From positions 1-64,000 of the forward strand of contig JBCDIL010000013.1 of NCBI GenBank assembly GCA_038749025.1: a DNA stretch of 64,000 nucleotides, read 5' to 3'. The position numbers and the translations under genes are program-made. Below the pieces are notes generated by a model. That model searched no databases. It had not been told where the DNA came from and was given only the letters and a program-made list of their open reading frames with translations. Shown here in pieces: positions 52,862-61,952 of the stretch (the first letter of the stretch is position 1; every line of letters starts with the position of its first letter). This stretch comes from JBCAXA01 sp038749025. GTDB taxonomy: Bacteria; Pseudomonadota; Gammaproteobacteria; Steroidobacterales; Woeseiaceae.

Positions 52862-54907
52862 GTGCTTTTTCGTGTCGGCTTCACTCGCGGCATCGTCCTG
52901 CTCGCGCTGTTGGCTGGGCCGGCGGTCGCCGAGCCCATTGCGATCGATGAGATTGTCGTAACGGCGATACGTCGACCGGTCAGTGCGGCGCGCGTTAGCT
53001 TTGCTACGGCGGGCGAGATCGTCGATACCGGTGCCCAAGCGGCCGTTATTACCGATTTGTTCAGCGCCATACCGGGCGTGGCGCTGCAGCAGACAACGCC
53101 GGGACAGGGTGCCGCCATCATCCGCGGTCAACGCGGCTCATCCGTTCTGCATCTGGTCGACGGTCTGCGCGTGAACAACGCGATATTTCGGAGTGCGCCT
53201 ACGCAGTATTTCGCGTTGATCCCGGTAACGGCCGCTTCGCGCATCGACGTTGTTCGCGGCACGCCGACGTCGTTGTATGGCAGTGACGCCGTGGGCGGCG
53301 CCGTCTTATTGACAACCCATCAGCCTTGGTACGACCCGACCAGTAACCGGTTCGCCGCCCACGTTCAAGCGCGTGCAAACTCCGCCGAACGCCTCAACGA
53401 GATCCGGGCCGTTGTCGATATGGCGCGGCCGGGCTTGGCGAGTTCGGTAGCGATCGAATACGCCGATGTCGGTGAGCGCCGTATCGGCGGCGGTGACCGT
53501 GTGTTCGGTACGGACTATCGCAGTCACGGTGCCCGGGTTTGGTTAGGTTTTGAGCCCGATGAGCGCCAGCGTTGGTCATTCGATGTGCATTTGGCCGAGC
53601 AGCCCAGTACGCCACGCGATGATGAGCTAGTCGCGGGCTTTGGTGAGTTAGATCCAGCATCGGCCGAGTTTTTCTTTGAGCCGAACCGGCGCCAGTTCGT
53701 GCACGCGCGTTACCAACGCGACGACACGCTATGGGGTGGCGATTTCGCGGCCTCACTGGCCTGGCAACGCATTGATGATGATCGGCGCAGCCGTAACACG
53801 GGCAGCGCCATTCGCCGTCTTGAAAACAACCGTAGCGACCTTGTCGGCGTTACCGCGACGTTAGCGAGTGTCGACCCGGATTTCTCCTGGGTGCTCGGTA
53901 GTGAGTCGTACTACGACGACGTCACATCGGGACGCCGCGAACTGTCGCTCGACAGTGGCGCGGTTGCGAGCGTCGCACCGCGATTTCCCGATGGGGCCAT
54001 TGCTCGTCAGTCAGCGCTGTACGCCAACGCGGAACGACGGTTCGGCGAGCGGCTACGCGCGACTGGCGGAGTCCGATTAAGCCGGGTTGCTATCGATGTG
54101 CCCGCGTCCGGTAACGTTGCTGGCGCCGATCTTACGATCACCGATCCGAGCGCGGATCTCGGGTTTATCGCATCGTTAAGCGAGCACGTCGATGCCGTTA
54201 CCAATGTCGGTTACGGTTTCCGTGCGCCGAATGTATTCGATTTGGGCTCGCTGGGCGAGCGACCGGGCAATCGGTTCAATGTACCGAACACGGAACTCGA
54301 TTCGGAACGGGTTTTTAGCGCCGATGTTGGCCTTAGGTGGCGCAGTCCGCACTGGCAGTTCGACGGGTATTTGTACCGTTTGAGTTACGACAACCGCATC
54401 GTTTCGGTGCCCACCGGAATTATCGATGCGAACGGCCGTCAGATCGTGCGAAGCGAAAACCTTGCCAACTCGACCGTCGTCGGTGCCGAATTCAGCGCGC
54501 GGTGGTTACCCACCGACGCATTGCGGATCGACATCTCGGCTGATTACACACGTGGCAAACAAACGGTACCGAGCGGTGGGATTGAGCCTGGCGATCGAAT
54601 TCCACCGCTAAGTGTCCGTGCACGCGTTCGCTATCAACCAAACGCTCGTTACGTCGCAGACCTGGTACTGTCGAGTGCGTCGCAGCAGCATCGCCTCAGT
54701 AGTCGGGACATCGATGATCCACGTATCGATCCAGCCGGCACGGCCGGTTGGGCATCGCTCGATCTCGCCATCGGTTCAACCAACGAGCGTGCCTGGCAGT
54801 GGCGAATTGGTCTATTTAACGTAACCGACGCCCGCTTTCGCCGCCACGGCTCCGGAATCGATGCCGTTGGTCGCAATGTGGATGTCAGCATCGGCTACCG
54901 TTGGTAG
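52862..54907 (+). CDS. TonB-dependent outer-membrane receptor, BtuB-like
   Basis: A 681-aa receptor with a signal peptide ending at AVAEP, then the TonB box region IDEIVVTAIRR. The plug domain covers about residues 45-150 (GAAIIRGQRGSSVLHLVDGLR, GSDAVGGAVLLTT) and the rest is a 22-strand barrel ending with aromatic W (DVSIGYRW). At GYGFRAPNVFDLGS there is a FRAP-like box. The compact size is like BtuB and catecholate siderophore receptors. The ligand is unknown. It starts 23 bp after the FMN reductase, and could be translated from the same mRNA, with a reductase that might release iron from a siderophore. Confidence 0.9.
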   Translation: MLFRVGFTRGIVLLALLAGPAVAEPIAIDEIVVTAIRRPVSAARVSFATAGEIVDTGAQAAVITDLFSAIPGVALQQTTPGQGAAIIRGQRGSSVLHLVDGLRVNNAIFRSAPTQYFALIPVTAASRIDVVRGTPTSLYGSDAVGGAVLLTTHQPWYDPTSNRFAAHVQARANSAERLNEIRAVVDMARPGLASSVAIEYADVGERRIGGGDRVFGTDYRSHGARVWLGFEPDERQRWSFDVHLAEQPSTPRDDELVAGFGELDPASAEFFFEPNRRQFVHARYQRDDTLWGGDFAASLAWQRIDDDRRSRNTGSAIRRLENNRSDLVGVTATLASVDPDFSWVLGSESYYDDVTSGRRELSLDSGAVASVAPRFPDGAIARQSALYANAERRFGERLRATGGVRLSRVAIDVPASGNVAGADLTITDPSADLGFIASLSEHVDAVTNVGYGFRAPNVFDLGSLGERPGNRFNVPNTELDSERVFSADVGLRWRSPHWQFDGYLYRLSYDNRIVSVPTGIIDANGRQIVRSENLANSTVVGAEFSARWLPTDALRIDISADYTRGKQTVPSGGIEPGDRIPPLSVRARVRYQPNARYVADLVLSSASQQHRLSSRDIDDPRIDPAGTAGWASLDLAIGSTNERAWQWRIGLFNVTDARFRRHGSGIDAVGRNVDVSIGYRW

Positions 54908-55010
54908 CTGCGGCAAACCGGTGCTGTACCGCTCGGGCTGCTCGGTGGGATTGTCGACGACTGGATCGCGAGTCAGTGACCCAACCACCGCTCAAACGTG
55001 TCGGTGCTCG

Positions 55011-56177
55011 TTAATCGACGTATTCATCGAATAACGCAGCGATTGCTGTGCGCCCATCATCGCTGTCGTAGGCGTCCGCAGATTCGATATCGCCGGCGTA
55101 GGCAAACATCTTCATCAGCAACGGTGTATCGGCGTCGCGTCGCAACGTAACCGTCTTGTCGTCGGCCAGTCGTTCCGTCCACGCACCGCGAACATCGGCC
55201 CAAAAACCGGCGGTTTTCTCCCAATACTCATCGCCAGCGCCAAAGTCGTGGTCGACGATTAAGTCATACCGGTTCAGTCCTGCTTCACGGGCGAGGTACG
55301 GGGTCTCCGCCCGCAGCGACCCGTCCGCATTCAACACCGTTTTCAGGTTGTCCTCTTCGTGGATCCACCCGTTGGGCGTGATCGTATGGCGATTCGTGCC
55401 AGACAGAACATGGTAGTCGGAGCGCACGCTGTACTCGCGCCGCGGTAGCGGCCGCCACGTGTTGTTGCTTTCCCAATACGAGACGTTCCCATTGTGTACC
55501 CACTCACCGTTCGCTTGGTAGCGCGGTGAATCATCGACCTGGAAGACCGACTGACTCCACGTTCCTTTGGCGTCGCGGCGCGACACTTTACGTTGTTCCC
55601 ACGTGTCGTGGCCAACGTAGACATTCAACTCTCGATCTTCATATTGCCAATCTTGCCGCCAGTGTTTAACGACGGCAGGACCCTGGACCGTGCCGTCTTC
55701 ACCTTGGAAGAACATAACAATAACGTGTTGCAGGCTGACAAAGTCTGGCTTGTCCTCAACCACATAAACGTACTCGGTGCCCCACGACTGGTAGGGCTTC
55801 GGCGGGTCATAGTCAGCGGTAAAGCCTATCGTCTCGATGAAATCAAAACTGGTCCGGTAACCGCCAGCCATCGCAACAATGGCGCGGCGATCGCGCTCTT
55901 GCTTGCTGAGGTCTGGCTCTTGCAACCGCAGCCACGCTTCTGAAGGGCCCGTGGCGAGCGTAACGGCAGGGCCGCGGGTCGTGCCGCCGCGGGGCGCCAT
56001 GTCTGAGTCCGGCGCGAATTGCCACGAAAAAGTAAATTGCCGCGGCTCGACTTCGACTGACTCGGTCATCTCTTCGATATCGGCTTGCGCCAACGAACCC
56101 ACCGTGATGGCAGCAGCGATAGCTACACACCGGAAATTTCTCATCTTCGCGAACCCCGTATTGCGAATGATTTGCAT
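55011..56177 (-). CDS. DUF6607 exported protein, divergent from heme receptor
   Basis: A 388-aa exported protein that I recognise as DUF6607: GYRTSFDFIETIGF, GTEYVYVVEDKPDFVSLQHV, WEQRKVSRRDAKGTWSQSV and LSGTNRHTITPNGWIHEEDN. It has a signal peptide with cleavage near LAQA; Met-12 (56144) would give a more typical signal length, so the start is uncertain. Function unknown. It shares the Fur-box region with the heme receptor, and in my experience DUF6607 genes often lie beside such receptors, suggesting a role in heme acquisition. Confidence 0.8.
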   Translation of the reverse strand: MQIIRNTGFAKMRNFRCVAIAAAITVGSLAQADIEEMTESVEVEPRQFTFSWQFAPDSDMAPRGGTTRGPAVTLATGPSEAWLRLQEPDLSKQERDRRAIVAMAGGYRTSFDFIETIGFTADYDPPKPYQSWGTEYVYVVEDKPDFVSLQHVIVMFFQGEDGTVQGPAVVKHWRQDWQYEDRELNVYVGHDTWEQRKVSRRDAKGTWSQSVFQVDDSPRYQANGEWVHNGNVSYWESNNTWRPLPRREYSVRSDYHVLSGTNRHTITPNGWIHEEDNLKTVLNADGSLRAETPYLAREAGLNRYDLIVDHDFGAGDEYWEKTAGFWADVRGAWTERLADDKTVTLRRDADTPLLMKMFAYAGDIESADAYDSDDGRTAIAALFDEYVD

Positions 56178-56215
56178 CTAGGGGTTGATCTTCGCGCAAA
56201 CCGCCGTATCATGCA

Positions 56216-56252
56216 AGTGAGAATCATTATTATTTACGAATGATTATTAATC
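56216..56252. promoter_or_regulatory. Fur box(es) between DUF6607 and heme receptor genes
   Basis: TGAGAATCATTATTATTTAC (56218-56237) closely follows the Fur consensus built from GATAAT repeats, and AATGATTATTAAT immediately after adds a second overlapping set. It is centred between the divergent starts at 56177 and 56272, so Fe-Fur can repress both directions. Confidence 0.75.
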
Positions 56253-56271
56253 GCTTCGGGGAGCATTAATC

Positions 56272-58518
56272 ATGCTTAAACAATGGGTTATGGGGCTAGC
56301 TGCCGGGACTTTAGCGCTCAGTGGCACAGCCTTCGGACAAGAGAATTCTGCGGGAAACGACGAGACAGAGGAGTCTGTCGATACGATCACCGTCTTGGGC
56401 ACGCGTACCGAGCGACCGATTTCGGAAGTGCCCGTTACGATTTCCATCATTACATCTGAGCAGCTGAACCAAGAGTTGACCCGCGATATCGCCGACCTCG
56501 TTCGCTACGAGCCTGGCGTGTCCGTCGCCGGCACTGGCAGCCGATTCGGATTGTCTGGCTTCAATATCCGCGGTATCGGTGGCAACCGAGTGCTCACCGT
56601 CGTCGATGGCGTACGTATTCCAGAAGAGTTTTCTTTTGGCCCGTTCCTGAGTGCGCGCCGTGACTTCGTCGACGTCGATAGCCTTGAGCGTGCAGAAATC
56701 GCGCGCGGGCCGATTTCCTCGTTGTACGGTAGCGACGCGTTAGGTGGTGTTGTTTCGTTTACGACGAAAGGGCCGCGCGACTATCTCGATGGTGACCCAC
56801 TGCACATCGGCGGCAAACTGGGCTGGTCCGGTGCCGACGCCAGTACGGTCGGTTCGGTTAACTTCGCGGCGGGGAGCGAGCGTCTTGCTGGCTTACTCGT
56901 TGTTACGCAACGCGAACTGCAAGAGACCGATAACCAGGGTAGTGTCGGCGGATTCGGACCGGGTCGTGAGCTGGCTGATCCGCAAGACATCACCAGTACG
57001 AACGTCGTCGGCAAACTGGCCTGGCAGATTGCTGAGGGACATGAGCTGACCCTTGGGCTGGATTACCTGACGAACGAGACCGATACCCAGATTTTGTCGG
57101 ACTATGGCATTGTCGTTTCCGGCACGCTCGTTAACACTCGTGATGCGGTCGATGAGCGAGACCGCACTCGTGTCTCGTTGGCGTACAACACCGATGCACA
57201 AACGGCTTTCTTCGATGAGTTGCGGGCGAGTGTCTACACGCAAACTTCAGAGACACAGCAAAACACGTTCGAGACAAGAACGACCGGGGCCGGCACCGGT
57301 GTTGCCCAAAGCCGTGAGCGTCTGTCGTTTTTCGAGCAAGATATTGTCGGTGCGTTCGCGCAGTTATCCAAAGCGTTTCAGGTTGGTGATACCGAACACG
57401 TAATCACCTACGGCTTCGACTATTGGTCGACCGAGAACGCGAGTCTTCGTAACGGCGGCACGTTTGACGCGACCGGTGCGCCGACGTTCGAGTTTTTCCC
57501 GCTGCCGACGCGTGATTTTCCGCTCACCGACGTTGATCAGCTCGCATTTTTCGTTCAAGACGAGATCGAGCTTTTTGGTGGACGGCTGTTACTGACGCCG
57601 GGGTTGCGTTTCGACCAATTTGAAGCATCGGCGACTGCCGATTCAATCTACCTTTCCGGTAACCCTGGCTCACCGACACCGGAGGACTACGATGACAGTG
57701 AGGTCACCGCCAGGCTCGGTATCGTGTTTGCCTTGACCGAGTCTTTATCAACGTACGCACTGTACAGCGAAGGCTTCCGCGCACCGCCGTATGACGATGT
57801 CAATGTCGGCTTTAGTAATTTTATTGGCGGTTACAAAACGATCGCTAACCCTAACCTTCAATCCGAGCGAAGCGAGGGAGTTGAGGTCGGTGTCCGCTGG
57901 CAAGGCGACGATTCGGCCATCAGTTTTAATGTCTTCCAAACCGATTTCGAAGACTTCATTGAGTCATTCGCGATTTCGCCACAGTTCAGCGCGACGTTTG
58001 GAATCGATCCCGCTGACGGCTTGCTGACCTTCCAGTCAGTCAACCGTGAAGGTGTCGAAATTCAGGGTGCTGAGTTATCGGCGCAGCTTGGACTTGCCTC
58101 GTTTCCCGATGTAGGCAGCTTCGGCTTACGTTCGGCCATCGCTTATGCGGACGGTGAGGAAACGGCTACCGGTCTACCGATCGACAGCATCGAACCGCTG
58201 ACCGCTGTGTTCGGCCTGACTTATATGACGCCCGGCGAATCTTGGGGCGGCGAATTGGTGTTAACTCTCGTGGAGGCTAAGGACGAAACCGAAATCGTGA
58301 ACAGCGATTTACGCGCACCGACCGATGGTTACGGGATTGTGGACCTATTGGTGTACGGCAATATCACAGAGCGGTTTAGCGTTAATGCGGGGTTGTTTAA
58401 CTTGACCGATAAGGTCTACACCCGGTGGGCCGATTCGGCCGGCATAGGTGGTGACGCACCGGCGCGTTTTACGCAGCCGGGTGTCAATGCGGCCGTCAAC
58501 CTTCGCTATGACTTTTGA
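56272..58518 (+). CDS. TonB-dependent heme/hemoglobin receptor
   Basis: A 748-aa outer-membrane receptor of the hemoglobin/transferrin/lactoferrin family. Signal peptide to about residue 22, TonB box region VDTITVLGTRTE, plug domain (PVTISIITSEQLNQ, GFNIRGIGGNRVLTVVDG). The two diagnostic heme-receptor boxes FRAP (EGFRAPPYDD) and NPNL (IANPNLQSE) are both present. The protein ends in the aromatic RYDF for outer-membrane insertion. GGGGAG precedes the ATG. Fur-regulated, first gene of the heme operon with hmuTUV and the monooxygenase. Confidence 0.94.
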   Translation: MLKQWVMGLAAGTLALSGTAFGQENSAGNDETEESVDTITVLGTRTERPISEVPVTISIITSEQLNQELTRDIADLVRYEPGVSVAGTGSRFGLSGFNIRGIGGNRVLTVVDGVRIPEEFSFGPFLSARRDFVDVDSLERAEIARGPISSLYGSDALGGVVSFTTKGPRDYLDGDPLHIGGKLGWSGADASTVGSVNFAAGSERLAGLLVVTQRELQETDNQGSVGGFGPGRELADPQDITSTNVVGKLAWQIAEGHELTLGLDYLTNETDTQILSDYGIVVSGTLVNTRDAVDERDRTRVSLAYNTDAQTAFFDELRASVYTQTSETQQNTFETRTTGAGTGVAQSRERLSFFEQDIVGAFAQLSKAFQVGDTEHVITYGFDYWSTENASLRNGGTFDATGAPTFEFFPLPTRDFPLTDVDQLAFFVQDEIELFGGRLLLTPGLRFDQFEASATADSIYLSGNPGSPTPEDYDDSEVTARLGIVFALTESLSTYALYSEGFRAPPYDDVNVGFSNFIGGYKTIANPNLQSERSEGVEVGVRWQGDDSAISFNVFQTDFEDFIESFAISPQFSATFGIDPADGLLTFQSVNREGVEIQGAELSAQLGLASFPDVGSFGLRSAIAYADGEETATGLPIDSIEPLTAVFGLTYMTPGESWGGELVLTLVEAKDETEIVNSDLRAPTDGYGIVDLLVYGNITERFSVNAGLFNLTDKVYTRWADSAGIGGDAPARFTQPGVNAAVNLRYDF

Positions 58519-58843
58519 GGTGTTTGACTAGAGAGACCCGATTTAACGAGCAGGCAGGTACCGCAGCGCTGGCATCGGACCCATGCAAGCCAGTGTTCGC
58601 GGTGTCAACGGCGTCGATGGCAGTCGCTTAGTCGTGGCGGCAGTATCGATAGCCTCATCCCGCGCCGCCCTCCAACACAATGGCGTTGGGATGATCGTTG
58701 CGGCGGACAGACAACAGCGAGACTCGATAGCGGCCATGTTCCCCTCGCGATTCGAGACAAAACTGCGTCTGTCCGCCGTTAACGAACTGTCGTTCGAACT
58801 GGAAAGTACATACTCACTTTCTGATTGATAAAGGATATTCACC
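58519..58843 (+). other. Gap in the heme operon with a possible 81-aa ORF
   Basis: A plus-strand frame at 58583-58828 (81 codons) ends 15 bp before hmuT, which is operon-like spacing, but its translation (VVAAVSIASSRAALQHNGVG, RFETKLRLSAVNELSFELES) matches no family I know, including HemP. The minus strand is open over the same stretch. I see no proof of a gene; a heme-operon small protein remains possible. Confidence 0.35.
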
Positions 58844-59737
58844 GTGGCGGATCAACGTTTTTTCTTAGCTTTTGCAATGACCGTTGCCCTCGCGACCGGC
58901 ACCCAGGCCACAGCGTGTGATGAATCGGTTGACCCTTCCCGTATCGCCGTCGCGGGTGGATCGGTCACCGAAATTCTTTTCGCGTTGGGTGCCGGATCTT
59001 CGGTTGTTGCAGCGGATAGAACCTCGAACTACCCCGCCGAAGCTCTGGAGCTGCCTTCCGTTGGCTATGTTCGAGCGTTGTCTGCGGAGGGTGTGCTATC
59101 CCTAGAGCCAACATTGCTCATTGGTGAGGATGACATGGGCCCGCCGGAGGTCGTGGCGCAAATAGAAAGCGCAGGCGTACCAACGGTCGTCATTCCCGAG
59201 GTGCACAGCGCAATCGGGATTATCGACAAGGTACATTGTATCGGTCAGTTGGTCGGTCGCGAACAAGCCGCAACGGAGCTCGTTAACGAGACCTTACTTC
59301 CGATGATGGCAGCTATCGAGCGAGCGGCAGGCGATGCCGGTGGCGATAAACCGCGTGGTGCTGTGTTACTCGGCCTTCGCGACGGCGCACCGTTGGGCGC
59401 TGGCTTGGACACGTCGGGCGATGGCTTGCTCAGTATGGCCGCTGCGACGAATGTCTTCGTCGGCTTTAGTGGTTGGAAGCCCGTCTCGATGGAGGCCATG
59501 ATACAAGCCGACCCAGACTTCTTCGTTATACCCGAGCGGGGTGTTAACGATGCGGGCGGACTCGACGCACTCCTCGAACATCCGGCTTTGCGGTTGACGA
59601 AAGCGGCCAAAAACAAACGTGTTGTTACTATGGACGGTATGATGATGCTCGGTTTTGGACCGCGGACCCTGGGTGCGGCCAACACGCTGGCGCTATCGCT
59701 GTACGGCGAGTCTGACGAGCACGCGTCTGGCGATTAG
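58844..59737 (+). CDS. hmuT: Heme ABC transporter periplasmic binding protein
   Basis: A 297-aa periplasmic protein with signal peptide (FFLAFAMTVALATGTQATA). It has the HmuT/ShuT landmarks AGGSVTEILFALG and the heme-binding tyrosine in VGYVRALSAEGVLSLEPT. GTG 58844 follows AAAGGA by about nine bases. It hands heme from the outer-membrane receptor to HmuUV. The two-base gap to hmuU indicates coupled translation. Confidence 0.93.
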   Translation: MADQRFFLAFAMTVALATGTQATACDESVDPSRIAVAGGSVTEILFALGAGSSVVAADRTSNYPAEALELPSVGYVRALSAEGVLSLEPTLLIGEDDMGPPEVVAQIESAGVPTVVIPEVHSAIGIIDKVHCIGQLVGREQAATELVNETLLPMMAAIERAAGDAGGDKPRGAVLLGLRDGAPLGAGLDTSGDGLLSMAAATNVFVGFSGWKPVSMEAMIQADPDFFVIPERGVNDAGGLDALLEHPALRLTKAAKNKRVVTMDGMMMLGFGPRTLGAANTLALSLYGESDEHASGD

Positions 59738-59739
59738 TC

Positions 59740-60789
59740 GTGAGTTTCCCGTCCGAGCGAATGCCCGGCGTGTCTGCCGTTCCCGGTACCCGTTACTCCA
59801 AGCAATGGATCGTTTTGGTGGCGCTAGCTGCCACGGCCATCGGTGTTTTCGTCGCGGCGGCGAGCCTCGGTGCTATCGCTGTTTCACCACTCGACCTTCT
59901 TAGCGAGCGAACCGGACGCGCAATGCAGCGAACGGTGCTTGTCGAGATTCGGCTGCCGCGGGTATTGCTCGCCTCGTTTGTTGGTGCGGCCTTAGCGGTC
60001 GCTGGAGCCTCGTTACAAGCGCTGTTCCGGAACCCATTGGCCGACCCCGGCTTAATCGGTGTCTCTGGCGGGGCGGCGGTTGGTGCGATCGCAATGATCG
60101 TTTTCGGCGCGAGCGTGGCCGCCGACACACTGATGCCGTACCTGGTCCCGCTATCGGCAGTCGCCGGCGCGAGCGCAGTAACGCTGTTCTTGTACGTGTT
60201 TTCGCGACGCTACGGAAATTTCAGTGTAACGACGATGCTGTTGGTCGGGATCGCACTCAATGCACTGGCCCAGGTCGGCATCGGTGCGTTTGAGTTTCTC
60301 AGTGATGATACGCAGTTACGAACCCTTGTTTTTTGGATGATGGGGAGCTTTGGTCGTGGCACTTGGACAACGGTATTGCCGTCGGTTGCCGTTATTAGTC
60401 TGGCAGTCGCTGTGCTACTTACCGATGCGCGCCGGCTCGATATTTTGCAACTCGGCGAGAGCGATGCACGCAATCTTGGTGTCGACGTCGATGCGCTCAA
60501 AAAGCGGATCATTCTTGCCTCTGCCGCTGCGGTGGGGGCTGGTGTTGCCGTTGCTGGCATTGTCGTGTTTGTTGGATTGGTCGTACCGCACTTGGTGCGC
60601 ATGCTCGGCGGTGCCCGCAACCCGTACGTCTTGCCCGGTTCGCTACTCCTCGGCGGTGCACTGACGGCCATCGCTGATCTTGTCGCGCGCACCGTCGTAC
60701 TGCCAGCCGAGCTGCCTGTTGGGCTCGTTACCAGCGCGCTGGGTGCACCGTTCTTTTTATGGTTGATCGCCCGGACGCGGCCACAATGA
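59740..60789 (+). CDS. hmuU: Heme ABC transporter permease (FecCD family)
   Basis: A 349-aa permease with about ten transmembrane helices. Landmarks are EIRLPRVLLASFVGAALAVAGA then LFRNPLADPGLIGVSGGAA, and the C-terminal VVFVGLVVPHLVRML, the coupling region seen in BtuC/FecCD proteins. GTG start. Its stop overlaps hmuV (ATGA). Confidence 0.94.
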   Translation: MSFPSERMPGVSAVPGTRYSKQWIVLVALAATAIGVFVAAASLGAIAVSPLDLLSERTGRAMQRTVLVEIRLPRVLLASFVGAALAVAGASLQALFRNPLADPGLIGVSGGAAVGAIAMIVFGASVAADTLMPYLVPLSAVAGASAVTLFLYVFSRRYGNFSVTTMLLVGIALNALAQVGIGAFEFLSDDTQLRTLVFWMMGSFGRGTWTTVLPSVAVISLAVAVLLTDARRLDILQLGESDARNLGVDVDALKKRIILASAAAVGAGVAVAGIVVFVGLVVPHLVRMLGGARNPYVLPGSLLLGGALTAIADLVARTVVLPAELPVGLVTSALGAPFFLWLIARTRPQ

Positions 60790-61562
60790 CACTGGCCACG
60801 CACAACGTTACCTTATCGATCGATGGCAAGGACATCGTCAGCGGCGTCGATCTTGTGATAGAGCCGGGCACGGTGACCGCACTCGTTGGGCCCAACGGTG
60901 CAGGGAAGACCTCGATACTGCGCATGCTGTCTGGCGAAACGGCGCCGTCCAGTGGATTTGTGGCGCTGGACGATTGGCCGCTCAAGGAATTCAGCTTGTT
61001 AGACCAGGCGCGTCGACGCAGCGTTATGACCCAGCATAACCACGTCGCGTTCGACTTCTCGGTTACCGATATTTTGGAGCTCGCCTGGGAGCCGTTTCGA
61101 CACAAAGCGCCTTTTCCAGCCGAGCTCGCGCAGAGTCTTTGTCAGCAATGCGACATCGCCGAACTACGCGACCGCGTATTCAATACCTTATCGGGTGGTG
61201 AACGCCAGCGGGTACAGTTTGCGCGCGCGTTGCTGCAATTGCGCGGCCCGAATGACGACGATACGGGACGCTACCTAATTCTGGACGAGCCAACATCGAG
61301 TCTTGATGTGGCCCACGAGCTTGATGTGTTGAGGATGACTCGCGACGCCGCACGCGCAGACGTAGGGGTTTGTATCGTCATTCACGATCTTAATTTGGCA
61401 GCGCGGTTTTGTGATCGTATCGTCCTATTGGAACAAGGCCGGGTGATCGCTGGCGGTTCGCCGAATGAGTGCTTGACGTCGGCGCGATTGACATCGCTGT
61501 ACAACACCCCTATTCAAGTCGAATGGCATACCGCGCTTGATCGTATGGTTATCCATTCATAA
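60786..61562 (+). CDS. hmuV: Heme ABC transporter ATP-binding protein
   Basis: A 258-aa ABC ATPase. Walker A GPNGAGKTS, Q-loop region VMTQHN, signature LSGGERQRV, Walker B YLILDEPT and switch His in VIHDLNL are all intact. ATG 60786 overlaps the hmuU stop; an in-frame extension to 60759 lies inside hmuU. It powers heme import with HmuT and HmuU. Confidence 0.95.
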   Translation: MTLATHNVTLSIDGKDIVSGVDLVIEPGTVTALVGPNGAGKTSILRMLSGETAPSSGFVALDDWPLKEFSLLDQARRRSVMTQHNHVAFDFSVTDILELAWEPFRHKAPFPAELAQSLCQQCDIAELRDRVFNTLSGGERQRVQFARALLQLRGPNDDDTGRYLILDEPTSSLDVAHELDVLRMTRDAARADVGVCIVIHDLNLAARFCDRIVLLEQGRVIAGGSPNECLTSARLTSLYNTPIQVEWHTALDRMVIHS

Positions 61563-61577
61563 CGCACGGAGAGATCG

Positions 61578-61880
61578 ATGTTTGTTGCAATGAACCGTTT
61601 CCAAATAGCACGCGGGAAGGAAGAGGGTTTCGAGACCGTTTGGCGCGAGCGGGACTCGTATCTTTCCGAGGTGCCAGGCTTTAAGACGTTTAACCTTCTC
61701 AAAGGTGCGAGTAACGACGAGTACACACTGTACGCATCGCATTCGGTCTGGGAGTCTCGTGATGCGTTCGTCGCCTGGACCGAGTCCGAGAGTTTCGTGA
61801 AGGCCCATAAGCAGCGAAGCGCGCCGCAAGGCACCTACCTAGGGCATCCCGAGCTCGAGACGTTTGAGTCGGTTCTTTAA
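61578..61880 (+). CDS. IsdG/HmoB-like heme-degrading monooxygenase (ABM domain)
   Basis: A 100-aa antibiotic-biosynthesis-monooxygenase fold protein. The Asn in FVAMNRFQI, the Trp in SVWESRDAFVAW and the His in FVKAHKQRS are placed like the Asn-Trp-His set of IsdG-type heme oxygenases. It lies 15 bp after hmuV, just where an enzyme that opens imported heme and frees iron would be expected. It is the last gene before a strong terminator. Confidence 0.82.
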   Translation: MFVAMNRFQIARGKEEGFETVWRERDSYLSEVPGFKTFNLLKGASNDEYTLYASHSVWESRDAFVAWTESESFVKAHKQRSAPQGTYLGHPELETFESVL

Positions 61881-61890
61881 GCCTGTTAAA

Positions 61891-61926
61891 AAAACCGCGC
61901 GCGACCAACAGGTCGCGCGCGGTTTT
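61891..61926. terminator. Perfect 16-bp stem terminator, bidirectional
   Basis: AAAACCGCGCGCGACC, loop AACA, GGTCGCGCGCGGTTTT: a perfect GC-rich stem with A and T tracts on both sides, so it can end the heme operon on the plus strand and the BNR gene on the minus strand. Confidence 0.9.
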
Positions 61927-61952
61927 AGGTAGCCAGTCTCTAGCCGTTGGCG

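Noticed and set aside
58543..58842. 99-codon minus-strand frame in the heme operon gap
   Set aside because: No family resemblance, composition like a chance frame, and opposite to the operon direction.
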